From positions 70,079 through 134,078 of the forward strand of contig NZ_CP108098.1 of the NCBI RefSeq assembly GCF_036194065.1: a stretch of 64,000 nt of DNA, in the 5' to 3' direction. A program made the position numbers and the translations under genes. The notes below the pieces were generated by a model. The model saw only the letters and a list, made by a program, of their open reading frames with translations, was not told where the DNA came from and searched no databases. The DNA comes from Streptomyces sp. NBC_00239 (GTDB taxonomy: Bacteria; Actinomycetota; Actinomycetes; Streptomycetales; Streptomycetaceae). The number at the start of each line of letters is the position of its first letter. Position 1 is the stretch's first letter. Positions 8,482 to 16,725 of this stretch are shown here, piece after piece.

Positions 8482-9719
8482 GCCTCATGACCTCGACATC
8501 CCCCGGGCCGACCACGCCGATCGAAGCGGCCCCGCCTGTCGTAGTCGGGTGGCCGTCCGTTCTGCGGCTGCCGCACTGCACCCGGCTCCTCGGCGGCACC
8601 CTGCTGGGCCGGATCCCCCTCGGCATGGCTCCGGTCGTCCTCCTTCTCGCCGTACGGGAGCAGGGCGGCAGTTACACGCTGGGCGCCGCGCTGGCTGGTG
8701 CCTTCGGACTCGCTGTCGCAGCCGGTCAGCCCCTGCTGGGTCGCCTGGCCGACCGGATCGGCCAGACCATCCCCCTCGTGGCGGGTGCGCTGCTTTCCGC
8801 CATTGCCTTCACCGTGATCGCGGTCACCGGCACGGGCAACCTGCCCGCGGTGCTGACCGCCGCGGTGGTCGCCGGTGTCTCGGCCCCGCCCCTTGAGGCT
8901 TCCCTGCGCGCACTGTGGACCCACGTCGTACCCTCACCGTCCTACCTGCGAGCCGCCTACTCACTGGACTCCGGCAGCCAGGAACTCGTCTACGTCGCGG
9001 GCCCGCTGCTCGCTACCGCAGTAACCGCCGTGGCGGGCTCCACTGCGGCGCTCCTGGCCACCGGCCTCCTCGGCCTGATGGGAGCGGCGGCCGTCGCAAC
9101 CTCGGTCCCTTCACGGACCTGGCGACCGACGGCGAGAAGCGGGAGCGGTGTCCTTGGCGCCCTGGGCTCGGCCGGCCTGCGGCTCCTGCTCCTGGCCCTG
9201 ATCGCGGTGGGTGCGTCGCTCGGCGCTCTCAACGTCGCGGCCCTGGCGGCCGCCGAGCGCTCCGGCGCCACCTGGCTCTCGGGGGCGCTGCCCGCCGCAC
9301 TCTCGATCGGAGCTCTGATCGGAAGCGCCCTCTACGCATCCCGCCCCTGGCAGGCGAGCCCCGGCACGCAACTGGTCACCACCGGTGCTGGCTTCACTGC
9401 CTCCTGGCTGCCGCTGTGCCTCGACATGGGGCCGTACACCAGCCTCGCCCTTGCCGTGATCCCGGGCATGTTCTTCGGTCCGCTGCTGACCTCCGCCTAC
9501 CAGTGCCTCGACCTCTTGGCCCGCCCCGGGATGGTGACCGAAAGCTTCGGCTGGCTTGTCTCCGCCTTCGGCATCGGGACAGCCCTGGGTACCGCCGCAG
9601 CGGGCCCCGGGAACGGTTCCTGGGCCGTCCCCGCCCTCGCGGCCGCCGTGGCACTTCCCTTGCTTCAGGTCGTCCGTCGCCAGCTCGACCAGTCTCGCCC
9701 CTCAAGGACGACGTCATGA
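8478..9719 (+). CDS. MFS transporter 2 of the TrpA operon
   Basis: 413 residues with about twelve hydrophobic segments and a GQPLLGRLADRIGQTIPLVAG loop typical of the major facilitator superfamily. GTG start overlapping the ATP-grasp stop by 4 nt; its own stop overlaps the trpA ATG by 4 nt, so all three are translationally linked. Sequence differs clearly from the first MFS protein, so it is not a simple duplicate. Export of a small polar or aromatic product is the likeliest role. Confidence 0.85.
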   Translation: MSLMTSTSPGPTTPIEAAPPVVVGWPSVLRLPHCTRLLGGTLLGRIPLGMAPVVLLLAVREQGGSYTLGAALAGAFGLAVAAGQPLLGRLADRIGQTIPLVAGALLSAIAFTVIAVTGTGNLPAVLTAAVVAGVSAPPLEASLRALWTHVVPSPSYLRAAYSLDSGSQELVYVAGPLLATAVTAVAGSTAALLATGLLGLMGAAAVATSVPSRTWRPTARSGSGVLGALGSAGLRLLLLALIAVGASLGALNVAALAAAERSGATWLSGALPAALSIGALIGSALYASRPWQASPGTQLVTTGAGFTASWLPLCLDMGPYTSLALAVIPGMFFGPLLTSAYQCLDLLARPGMVTESFGWLVSAFGIGTALGTAAAGPGNGSWAVPALAAAVALPLLQVVRRQLDQSRPSRTTS

Positions 9720-10561
9720 GCACCGCCGTCAGCCCGCCGCTCACCAAATCGGCGTCCCGCCTGGACCACGTCTTTGCCACCACACGGGCTCAGGGGCGCG
9801 CAGCACTCGCGGCCTACCTGCCCGTCGGCTTCCCAACGTTCTCGCAGAGCATGGACGCCCTGCATGCCGTCGCCGCGCACGCTGACGTTCTCGAACTCGG
9901 AGTGCCGTTCAGCGATCCAATGATGGACGGGCCGATCATCCAGCAGGCCACGGCGCAGTCGCTTGCCGGTGGCTTTCGGATGCAGCACCTCTTCGAGGCA
10001 GCACGTCAGCTGTCGGCCACCTCGGCCGCCGCCCTGCTGGTGATGACGTACTGGCAACCCGTGGCGCGATACGGTCCGCATCGCTTCGCCGATGAACTCG
10101 CCCGCTCGGGCGCCGCCGGAGTGATCTTGCCGGACCTGCCCGTGGAAGAAGCAGGAGAGTGGCTGGCCGCCGCCAAGGCGCGCGGCCTGCACACCGTCTT
10201 CGTCGTGGCACCCAACTCTTCCGACGCCAGGCTCACTCGTGTCTGCGCGGCCGGCAGCGGCATGATCTACGCCCCGGCCGTCGCGGGCGTCACCGGCGCC
10301 CAAGGGCCGCTGGCCTCAGGGCTACCGGCCTTCGTCCAGCGACTGCGCGCTGTGACCGCTGTGCCGGTAGGCGTCGGCATTGGCGTATCGACCCCAGATC
10401 AGGCGGCGATCGTCAGCACCTTCGCGGACGCCGTGATCGTGGGTTCGGCGCTGATTCGGCGGCTCCAGACCGCTCCCGGCCCGGCCGGGGTGAGGGCGGC
10501 GGCCTCCTTGGCCCGAGACCTCGCCGACGGTGTGCGGCGCCCGTTGAGCAGCGCAGCCTGA
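9716..10561 (+). CDS. trpA: Tryptophan synthase alpha-chain homologue, stand-alone
   Basis: 281 residues, a TIM-barrel indole-3-glycerol-phosphate lyase. The catalytic pair is intact: Glu60 and Asp71 in LELGVPFSDPMMDGP correspond to Glu49 and Asp60 of enterobacterial TrpA. Loop 6 (VAGVTGAQ) and the phosphate-binding GIGVSTPDQ and VIVGSALI segments are present. It should cleave indole-3-glycerol phosphate to indole plus glyceraldehyde-3-phosphate. No trpB, trpC or other trp gene is in the window, and the neighbours are transporters and an ATP-grasp-like protein. This context suggests a specialised copy, like plant BX1/IGL, rather than housekeeping tryptophan synthesis. ATG overlaps the upstream stop (ATGA). 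Confidence 0.9.
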   Translation: MSTAVSPPLTKSASRLDHVFATTRAQGRAALAAYLPVGFPTFSQSMDALHAVAAHADVLELGVPFSDPMMDGPIIQQATAQSLAGGFRMQHLFEAARQLSATSAAALLVMTYWQPVARYGPHRFADELARSGAAGVILPDLPVEEAGEWLAAAKARGLHTVFVVAPNSSDARLTRVCAAGSGMIYAPAVAGVTGAQGPLASGLPAFVQRLRAVTAVPVGVGIGVSTPDQAAIVSTFADAVIVGSALIRRLQTAPGPAGVRAAASLARDLADGVRRPLSSAA

Positions 10562-10641
10562 CCTGCTGCCCCATCCCCGTCTTCCCCTCGCCTCGACCTC
10601 GCCGTGCGGCCGGGGCTCCCATCACCACATGAGGACGAGCA

Positions 10642-11058
10642 ATGACCCTTCACTCCGTGCGGTCCCGAACTGTAGCCGCGCCCCCGGCCGACTCGTCGGG
10701 ATCCGACGACCAGCGTCCGGTCCTCCCCCGTGTCTCGTCAGCCGTCACCGACGTACCGGTCATGGACCGCGCCCTGGCGGTCTTCCTGCGCAAGCGAATC
10801 GCAGAAGCGGATGCCTACGGCTGCGCAGCCGAGCAGAAGGCGCTCGCCGGCGTCGGGGAAGTCCTGGCCGAGTTCGAGGCCAAGCATCCGCGGCATGCAC
10901 AGATGGCCCACGACGACTTCTTCACCGCGCAGATCGACACGCTGCGCTGGGTCCTGCGCTGCGTCGCCACCGGCGCGTTCTCAGCGCACCCCGAGTTCCA
11001 GCCCGTCTTCAACCCGTCCATACCCGTACTCAGCCAATCCACGGAGTTCTCCTCATGA
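10642..11058 (+). CDS. Hypothetical small helical protein
   Basis: 138 residues. The first ~45 are low-complexity and probably disordered; the rest is predicted helical (DRALAVFLRKRIAEADAYG, FFTAQIDTLRWVLRCV), resembling small Streptomyces proteins such as the DUF6221 group, though this was not checked. No catalytic motif. The start follows GAGGACGAGC. Its stop overlaps the next ATG (ATGA), so it belongs to the operon. Confidence 0.6.
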   Translation: MTLHSVRSRTVAAPPADSSGSDDQRPVLPRVSSAVTDVPVMDRALAVFLRKRIAEADAYGCAAEQKALAGVGEVLAEFEAKHPRHAQMAHDDFFTAQIDTLRWVLRCVATGAFSAHPEFQPVFNPSIPVLSQSTEFSS

Positions 11059-11582
11059 CCGCCCCCCAGCACCCCAACCAGCCTCTTCCCCCCTACGGAG
11101 CCGTGCACGTGCCGCCCGCTCCGATACAGGGGCAGCGCCCTCACATCGGATACGTCCAGGGCGGGGTCATCCCGCAGTTCCCCTACGCTCAGCCCGGCTG
11201 CCGAGTCTGCGGCGCGGCGCCAGCCGAACGCATGGCGATCCGTGCGCATCAGGGCGTGCTGGTGTTCATGCGCTTCCACAAGCTCGACGGCCCGTTCTGC
11301 CACACCTGCGGGCGGGCCATGGTCCGCGACATGACGACCAGGACCCTTGTTCAGGGGTGGTGGAGCCCGTTCTCCCTGGTGGCGTTCACTCCGTTCACTC
11401 TCGTGTGGAACTGGATCGCCTACCGGAAGTTCACCAAGCTCCCGTCGTCCGCGGCCGCGCCCGGACGACGGGCGCTCTCCGAGGGGACCGCCCTGCACCA
11501 GCGGCCGCTGGCGTACGTCGCCGTCATCCCCCTGGTGTGGGCCATCTGGGTCATCCACGGGCTGATCACCCACGCGGGCTGA
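11055..11582 (+). CDS. Zinc-ribbon membrane protein
   Basis: 175 residues from the ATG overlapping the previous stop. A Pro-rich N-terminus is followed by two CxxC pairs (CRVCG near 47 and CHTCG near 82) that could bind one zinc, then two hydrophobic segments (FSLVAFTPFTLVWNWIAY and LAYVAVIPLVWAIWVIHGLI). Likely a small membrane protein with a cytosolic zinc ribbon. Last gene of the TrpA operon, closed by the hairpin at 11600. Function unknown. Confidence 0.65.
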   Translation: MTAPQHPNQPLPPYGAVHVPPAPIQGQRPHIGYVQGGVIPQFPYAQPGCRVCGAAPAERMAIRAHQGVLVFMRFHKLDGPFCHTCGRAMVRDMTTRTLVQGWWSPFSLVAFTPFTLVWNWIAYRKFTKLPSSAAAPGRRALSEGTALHQRPLAYVAVIPLVWAIWVIHGLITHAG

Positions 11583-11592
11583 ACGGCTCTTC

Positions 11593-12867
11593 CTATCCGG
11601 GGGTCGGCCTCCCACCGGAGCCGACCCCTTCGGCATGTCGTCGCGGCCGGCCCACGCCGGGCAGGGACAGATCCGGCATCGGCTCGGCAACCTCCCATTC
11701 GATCAGGTGAGCCCCCCGGCGCTGGTAATACGCCTGTTTGACGCTCTTGCGCTGCTCGTAGGATTCGCGGCCGCGGATGCCGTACACCTCGACGTAGGCG
11801 TGGGGAGCGACATCGGTCAGCACGAAGTCGGGGAAGACGGCGTCCGTTCCGTCGTAGCGGACCGGCTTGACGAAGGCTCGCCCGCTGGCAGCGAGAGCGT
11901 TGCCCATCGCGACCTCGTGGCTGGAGTCCGCCGGAATGTAGAGCCGGTTCACCAACATGGCGGCCATGTCGACGATGTTCAGGTGTCCCTTGGGGCTGAG
12001 CTCGACGAGGAAGAGGCCTACCCGACGGGCATCCTGCGCGTCGGCGGCCTCGGCGAACGCCGACCGGTAGGAACGGACCACCCGCTGGTGCAGGGCGGTA
12101 GACGCGTAGAGCGGGGCGCGCTGATGGGCGAGCGCAAACCGCACGCCGTACTGAGTCGGTGTGACGGTCTTGATCTCCCCGAGCATCAGGCCGCGATGCT
12201 CCTTGAGTCCGTGCCGCCCCAGCCGGGCCTTGAACGCCTCGAACGCCGCAGTGGTGCGCTCGGCGGTGTCCGGGTGGAACGGCGGCACGATGTGCAGGGC
12301 CGTGCTCGCCGGATCCTGGTTGATGGAACACCCCTCGATCTGCTCACACAGCCGTGCGTGACAGATCCACCAGTTGCGGCGCCGCCAGCGCGGGTGCCAC
12401 GCGGTGAGCTGGGATTCCTCCCAGAGCCAGTGCAGCAGGCCCAGCAGCCCCACGGTGCGCCGGGCCCGGCCTCCCTCCTGGTGCTCGCCAGAGGTCTTGG
12501 CGACTGGAGGCTCCGCGAGGCTCCGCGCGAGGACCGTGTCGAGTCGGATAGAAACGCCGTTGTCGCCCTCCCGGATGGCCTCGGCACTGTACGCCTCCCG
12601 GCCGCTGAGGCCGGGGGCCAGCTTGTGGAATGGGCATGCCGCCTCGTGCCGCTCTCCATCTCCCGGCCAGCCGGCCAGGTGATAGCGGCCGGCGCGGCTG
12701 CACCGGATGACGAGACGAAGGGTGGGGTTCTGGCACAAGCACTCGGCGTGGCCGACCTCGGCCTTGGCCCGGCTGAACAGGGCGGCGTAGTCGCTCGCGT
12801 GCTCACGCAACCGCGCCAGGGGTAAGGTTCGTCCGCCCATCCGTACGCGGCCCTCTGCCTCGGCCAT
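11593..12867 (-). CDS. DUF1173-family protein
   Basis: 424 residues. The N-terminal block CLCQNPTLRLVIRCSRAGRY, followed by YHLAGWPGDGERHEAACPFH, matches the DUF1173 family, common on conjugative plasmids and integrative elements but without an assigned biochemical role. Conserved Cys/His residues in this block suggest metal binding. The C-terminal half (PVRYDGTDAVFPDFVLTDV) has the look of a nuclease-like fold with acidic residues, which is only an impression. ATG follows CGGAGGGGG. It supports the plasmid or integrative-element nature of the region. Confidence 0.7.
   Translation of the reverse strand: MAEAEGRVRMGGRTLPLARLREHASDYAALFSRAKAEVGHAECLCQNPTLRLVIRCSRAGRYHLAGWPGDGERHEAACPFHKLAPGLSGREAYSAEAIREGDNGVSIRLDTVLARSLAEPPVAKTSGEHQEGGRARRTVGLLGLLHWLWEESQLTAWHPRWRRRNWWICHARLCEQIEGCSINQDPASTALHIVPPFHPDTAERTTAAFEAFKARLGRHGLKEHRGLMLGEIKTVTPTQYGVRFALAHQRAPLYASTALHQRVVRSYRSAFAEAADAQDARRVGLFLVELSPKGHLNIVDMAAMLVNRLYIPADSSHEVAMGNALAASGRAFVKPVRYDGTDAVFPDFVLTDVAPHAYVEVYGIRGRESYEQRKSVKQAYYQRRGAHLIEWEVAEPMPDLSLPGVGRPRRHAEGVGSGGRPTPG
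11600..11630 (+). terminator. Terminator of the TrpA operon
   Basis: Perfect 9-bp stem GGGGTCGGC / GCCGACCCC around an 11-nt loop, followed by TT. It lies inside the 3' end of the convergent DUF1173 gene. Confidence 0.65.
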
Positions 12868-13013
12868 CGCCGCCCCCTCCGACTTCCACGTGATCCACTT
12901 CTGATGACCGTACTGGAGAAGGCAGTCCCCCGTTTCTCGGCCCTAACCGCCGGTTGTCGGTTCGTCGGCGAGGATGGATAAGAACGATCATCCAACCTGG
13001 GGAGGAAACGCGT

Positions 13014-13358
13014 ATGGCCGACACCTGGATCCTGGGCACCACCCTGCACGAAAACCGCAGCGGGCAGCTCGTCCGAGCCGACGACGTCAGCCACCTGCTG
13101 GCCACCGGGGACAGCGTCACCGCTTCGAGGATCGGCTCCGACGACGCTGTGACCTTGGCCCACAAGGACGCCGTTGGACTTGAAGCCCCGGCACCGAGTC
13201 TGCCGGAGGACTTCCACCTCGCCCTGTTGGTCACGCTCGGCAAGGCCCGCAAGCAGGCCCGCGACAGTGAAGAGGACCTGGTGGTCGTCCCCGGCATCGA
13301 CGACAACAAGGAGTGGGACTGGACTATCGTGCCGATCTCGGAACTCTGGACGGGCTAA
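13014..13358 (+). CDS. Hypothetical protein
   Basis: 114 residues from the ATG at 13014, preceded by GGGGAGGAAA; the longer frame from 12954 has no support. Acidic, no membrane segment, no cysteine. The N-terminus (ADTWILGTTLHENRSGQLVR) looks like a short beta-rich domain. Divergent from the DUF1173 gene. Not recognised. Confidence 0.65.
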   Translation: MADTWILGTTLHENRSGQLVRADDVSHLLATGDSVTASRIGSDDAVTLAHKDAVGLEAPAPSLPEDFHLALLVTLGKARKQARDSEEDLVVVPGIDDNKEWDWTIVPISELWTG

Positions 13359-13467
13359 TCCCCGCCACGTCAGGCCGTGCGAGGGCGCTTCGCCAGATGA
13401 GGGATGCGGCGCTGGCCACCGAAGAGACCTCGGCGAGGCCACCTGCGGTGGGATACGCCTGGCGGTT

Positions 13468-13971
13468 TCAGGCCCCTGAAGGCGCGGCGGGTGGAGCGCC
13501 GTGGCGTTCCTCCTCCGCCTGGCGTACAAGGGCAGCCATCATGCGCAGGTCGGCGGCGGACGTCTGCTTGATGATCGAGGTGGGGGAGCAACCCGGCACT
13601 ATGCCCTCGGCCCGCATCTCGCTGAGCACGACGAGTGCCTCGATTTTGTCCAGTGCGTGGGCGCAGGCGGCGTCGTCCAGAGCATGGGCTGCCGCTATCC
13701 CCGCCAGGTGCTCGGTGAGTTCCCGCTGCTGAAGGGCGTCGAGACTGATGGTGTCGCCGGATCGTAGTATGGAGAACCACGCCGGCTCCGGGGTGCTGTG
13801 CTCGTCGAGGTCTAGCCCGGCCGCAAGCAGCGCAGCCCGCAGCCTGGCGACGCGGACGAGCAGCTCGGCGTTGACGACCGTCTCCTGAGCCGCTGCTTGC
13901 TCCGGCGCAGTGGAGCGGGAAGTGGTGGCAGGCACCGATGTGGTGCGACGTCGGCGGAGCAGATGGAACAT
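13468..13971 (-). CDS. Hypothetical protein
   Basis: 167 residues. The first ~30 are basic and Ser/Thr-rich; the rest is mainly helical (NAELLVRVARLRAALLAAGL, DDAACAHALDKIEALVVLSE). CGGGGG precedes the ATG. No recognised domain. Convergent with the gene ending at 13358. Confidence 0.55.
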   Translation of the reverse strand: MFHLLRRRRTTSVPATTSRSTAPEQAAAQETVVNAELLVRVARLRAALLAAGLDLDEHSTPEPAWFSILRSGDTISLDALQQRELTEHLAGIAAAHALDDAACAHALDKIEALVVLSEMRAEGIVPGCSPTSIIKQTSAADLRMMAALVRQAEEERHGAPPAAPSGA

Positions 13972-14371
13972 CCCCCGATCATGCCGAGTGCTTGCCTCTG
14001 GTTCCTAACCTCGGAAGCCATTACCGGCTGTGACAAGCCCCACGTAAAGCGTCGGTCCCGTGGAGCGTGACCGCTGTCTACAAGGCCGACGGCCGTCTGG
14101 GCTCCATCCCGTCCGTTCAGATCGCCACGGACCCGCACCGTGCGAACGAGGCCGACCCCCAGCCCCACATTCGCCTGAGCAGCCCGATGTCAGGGCGGAG
14201 GCCGTACCGTCCACCAACGGGGCGGCCTTGCCCATTCTCCGAGCCTGCTCCCTCCGGCTGGGAGCGGATTCGTCGGCGGTTCATCCGGTCATTGTGGTTC
14301 TGGCACCATCCAGAGCGGGGCCCGCCTTCCCCGCGCACCGGAAGCCGTCGTTCCGCACACGGAGATCCCAG
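13972..14371. other. 400 nt without a supported gene
   Basis: Overlapping open frames here look like GC-bias shadows (Arg/Pro/Ser-rich, no ribosome site). No strong hairpin or repeat was seen. Confidence 0.4.
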
Positions 14372-14793
14372 TTGTCCAGTGATCCTCTGTCGGAGGAGGC
14401 CGCTCCGGCGCCGTTGGAGTTTCGCAACCGTCCCTGTGCGGGACGGTGTCACCCCTGGGTCGTCGGTACGAATCTCGCCGACTTCAGTGATGCGGACTTC
14501 GCCAAACTCGGCCGCGCCAACGGCACGCGAGAATGCAGGCGGGCCCGGAAGCCCCGAGCATGGCATGCCACTTGGACCAGCCCGGTACGGCTCATCCACT
14601 GCGGCTGCGCGCCGGATGGCTCGCCATCGTCGGGCACCACCACCGGCTCATCCTGTCGATCCTCGCCGGACGTATCCCAGAGGCGGTACTCGAACCGGGC
14701 GACGGCTGGCCGGAGTTGCACGCCGACCTGGACGCCATGATCGCTGAGCGCGCCCTGCCGACTCTTGCCCGGCCGAGCAGCGCCGGGCCGTAG
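14372..14793 (+). pseudogene. Probable frameshifted small gene
   Basis: Two protein-like halves lie in adjacent frames. The first starts at a TTG at 14372 behind GGAG and reads plausibly through FRNRPCAGRCHPWVVG and ADFAKLGRANGTRECRRA, then becomes Ser/Thr/Arg-rich. The second runs from about 14533 to 14793 and contains HPLRLRAGWLAIVGHHHRLI and PGDGWPELHADLDAMIAER. Joining them by a one-base shift near 14535-14560 gives a continuous ~140-residue protein with paired cysteines. It may be a real frameshift, a sequencing error, or a genuine 86-residue gene starting at 14533. Not recognised. Confidence 0.4.
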
Positions 14794-14803
14794 GCTCGAC
14801 GCC

Positions 14804-15439
14804 GTGGCAGACATCAGGAACACCCAGGGCTTCAAGGCCCTCCTCTCGCAGACCGAGGCCGAACTACTCACCCGCGGCCTGGACGTCGTACCCATCGGGG
14901 TGCGCAACGTGCTCGCCCACGCGGTGACCACGGTCGCTGAGCGCATGGGTATCCAGCCCCGCTCTGCCATGCGCTACATCGACCCCTCAGTCATCGCTGA
15001 CCAGATCGCCAAAGCCGGTGCCGAGTCCACCGACGGCGCCGAAGAGGCCCACGGCATCCGGCCCTTCCGCCTGGAAAACCGCGTGGTGCCCACCGACCGG
15101 GTAGTCACCGGCCGCCCCCTGATGGCCCTGGCCCAGGCCGCCAAGTACGCCACCGCCAACGGCGACTCACGTACCGCGCAGCACGCCATCGACCTCATCT
15201 GCGAGATCGGTTCCGCCATCGCAGACTCGGACAGCGAGCTCGCGCCCATCCAGGCCGCCGTGCTGGACGAGACCGCGCAGATCCTGGACCGCGTCGCGCA
15301 GAGGATCGAAAGGGACGGGTGGAGCGTCTGCCCCTGCGGCGAAGACCACGGCCAGGCCCGCGCCGACAGCGCGGTCCCCGCCGTCATGCGCGCCGACGCC
15401 GACCTCGTACGCACCGTACGGGCCAGCATCGACCGCTGA
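14804..15439 (+). CDS. Hypothetical protein
   Basis: 211 residues from the GTG at 14804, just after the preceding frame ends at 14793. The N-terminal half has a helix-rich segment (VAERMGIQPRSAMRYIDPSV) suggestive of a DNA-associated helix-turn-helix; the C-terminal part has one CPCGEDH cluster. No family recognised with confidence. Confidence 0.55.
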   Translation: MADIRNTQGFKALLSQTEAELLTRGLDVVPIGVRNVLAHAVTTVAERMGIQPRSAMRYIDPSVIADQIAKAGAESTDGAEEAHGIRPFRLENRVVPTDRVVTGRPLMALAQAAKYATANGDSRTAQHAIDLICEIGSAIADSDSELAPIQAAVLDETAQILDRVAQRIERDGWSVCPCGEDHGQARADSAVPAVMRADADLVRTVRASIDR

Positions 15440-15489
15440 CGATCTACGCGCCAGCGGTGGCGTGCACCTACGGTCTGCCCGAGGTTGGA

Positions 15490-15771
15490 TTAGAACTCCC
15501 CAGGAACGCGCAGGGTCACCCGCCAACGACCCGGGGCAGCTTCCTCGGCCGCGGTCGCTGTCGCACCGCGAAGGTCATCCTCGTAGTCGTTGTCAATATA
15601 GGAAAGCAAGCGCAGCTCCGCCTGCCCGGCGGAGTCGGCGGTGAGGACGAAGTCGGCGACCGCGACCGGTCGGCCCTCGGCGGGCCGCTCGATCCCTCGG
15701 TCCGCGAGCTTCTCGGCGTCCCACCGATCTTCGGGGACGGTGGTCAGGCTGGTCGGATACGTGGTGGGCAT
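15490..15771 (-). CDS. Hypothetical acidic protein
   Basis: 93 residues, strongly acidic, with no membrane segment. The middle is beta-like (VAVADFVLTADSAGQAELRL). The ATG is well placed behind GAGGAGC. Not recognised. Confidence 0.55.
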   Translation of the reverse strand: MPTTYPTSLTTVPEDRWDAEKLADRGIERPAEGRPVAVADFVLTADSAGQAELRLLSYIDNDYEDDLRGATATAAEEAAPGRWRVTLRVPGEF

Positions 15772-15950
15772 GGTGCTCCTCGACGTGCGCTGCGGTCAGG
15801 CCGCTAGGCCCAGGGTTATCTCGGGTGCCTCTGAGGAGGCAGGCATGTGAGGCAAGTGCCCTGTTCGAAAGCGTGCCTCACTGGTATCAGAGGGTTGTGA
15901 GGCACGTTGGTCACGTCAGGCAGCGCCCCCATCGTCATGATCACTGTGGA

Positions 15951-16427
15951 TCAGCGCAGTTCTTCTTCCTCAGCCTCCCGCAGGACCGCCTTGGCCCGCT
16001 CCTCAAGGTGCTCCGGTGACGCCCCGCCGAATGCCGCTGCGAGAAAGCCGGCCCGGATGGAAGAGTCGCCGGGGCAGGGGCCGAAATAGCGGCCCATCAG
16101 ATCGGCCGCCGCCGCCTCGGCAGTCAGGTGGACCACCACCTCCCTACGCGGCCACATATCGAGATCGGCCCCCCACACCAGGGCAGGCCACCAGCCTGAA
16201 GGGGCGTCAGGGCTCTTCTGAATCGTCAGCCTGAGCCCGGGGGCGGCATGGACGTGCCAGACCATCGGGCAGTCGGGACGGGAGTGCTCAGACCGCTGGA
16301 ACCTGTATTGCCCGTCGCCAAGGCTGATGAGGGGCGCGCGGTAGCGCCGCATAGGCAGCCCCACTGACCGCGCCATAGCGTGCGCGCGCAACCTGAGCAG
16401 CGGCGATACCCACCTGAACCTGAACAT
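15951..16427 (-). CDS. Hypothetical protein
   Basis: 158 residues if started at the ATG at 16425-16427; GAGGGG lies a little far upstream and an in-frame GTG precedes it, so the start is uncertain. The C-terminus is Glu-rich and helical (HLEERAKAVLREAEEEELR). The centre (SGWWPALVWGADLDMWPRR) is Trp-rich. Not recognised. Confidence 0.45.
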   Translation of the reverse strand: MFRFRWVSPLLRLRAHAMARSVGLPMRRYRAPLISLGDGQYRFQRSEHSRPDCPMVWHVHAAPGLRLTIQKSPDAPSGWWPALVWGADLDMWPRREVVVHLTAEAAAADLMGRYFGPCPGDSSIRAGFLAAAFGGASPEHLEERAKAVLREAEEEELR

Positions 16428-16725
16428 CACAACGTTGCATCCCCTCAAGATCAGTGGGTTGGGTGACGACACCCAAGCCGTGAACACATGCTGCCGCAAG
16501 GAGGGTCGACCAAACGCCGACTTCGCCCATCGGGCGGCCCACTACTTGCCTTACGTGCATGCCAGTTGCAGACGCGCGCCGACCTGCACAGAAGTCCCCG
16601 GAACCCTAGATAACGATGGCTGGATCGGGTTTCCTGCCGCCGTGGTTGACCGGCCCGGCATAGCCCCGACGTTCTGCGGTTCAGCGGCCTTGCGGACTGG
16701 GGGTAGCGCAGCCTCGTTGGGCTGA

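Noticed and set aside
8915..9715. Upstream extension of the trpA reading frame (548 residues in total)
   Set aside because: This part is antiphase to the second MFS gene and composed of Arg/Pro/Gly-rich sequence; TrpA proper starts at 9716.
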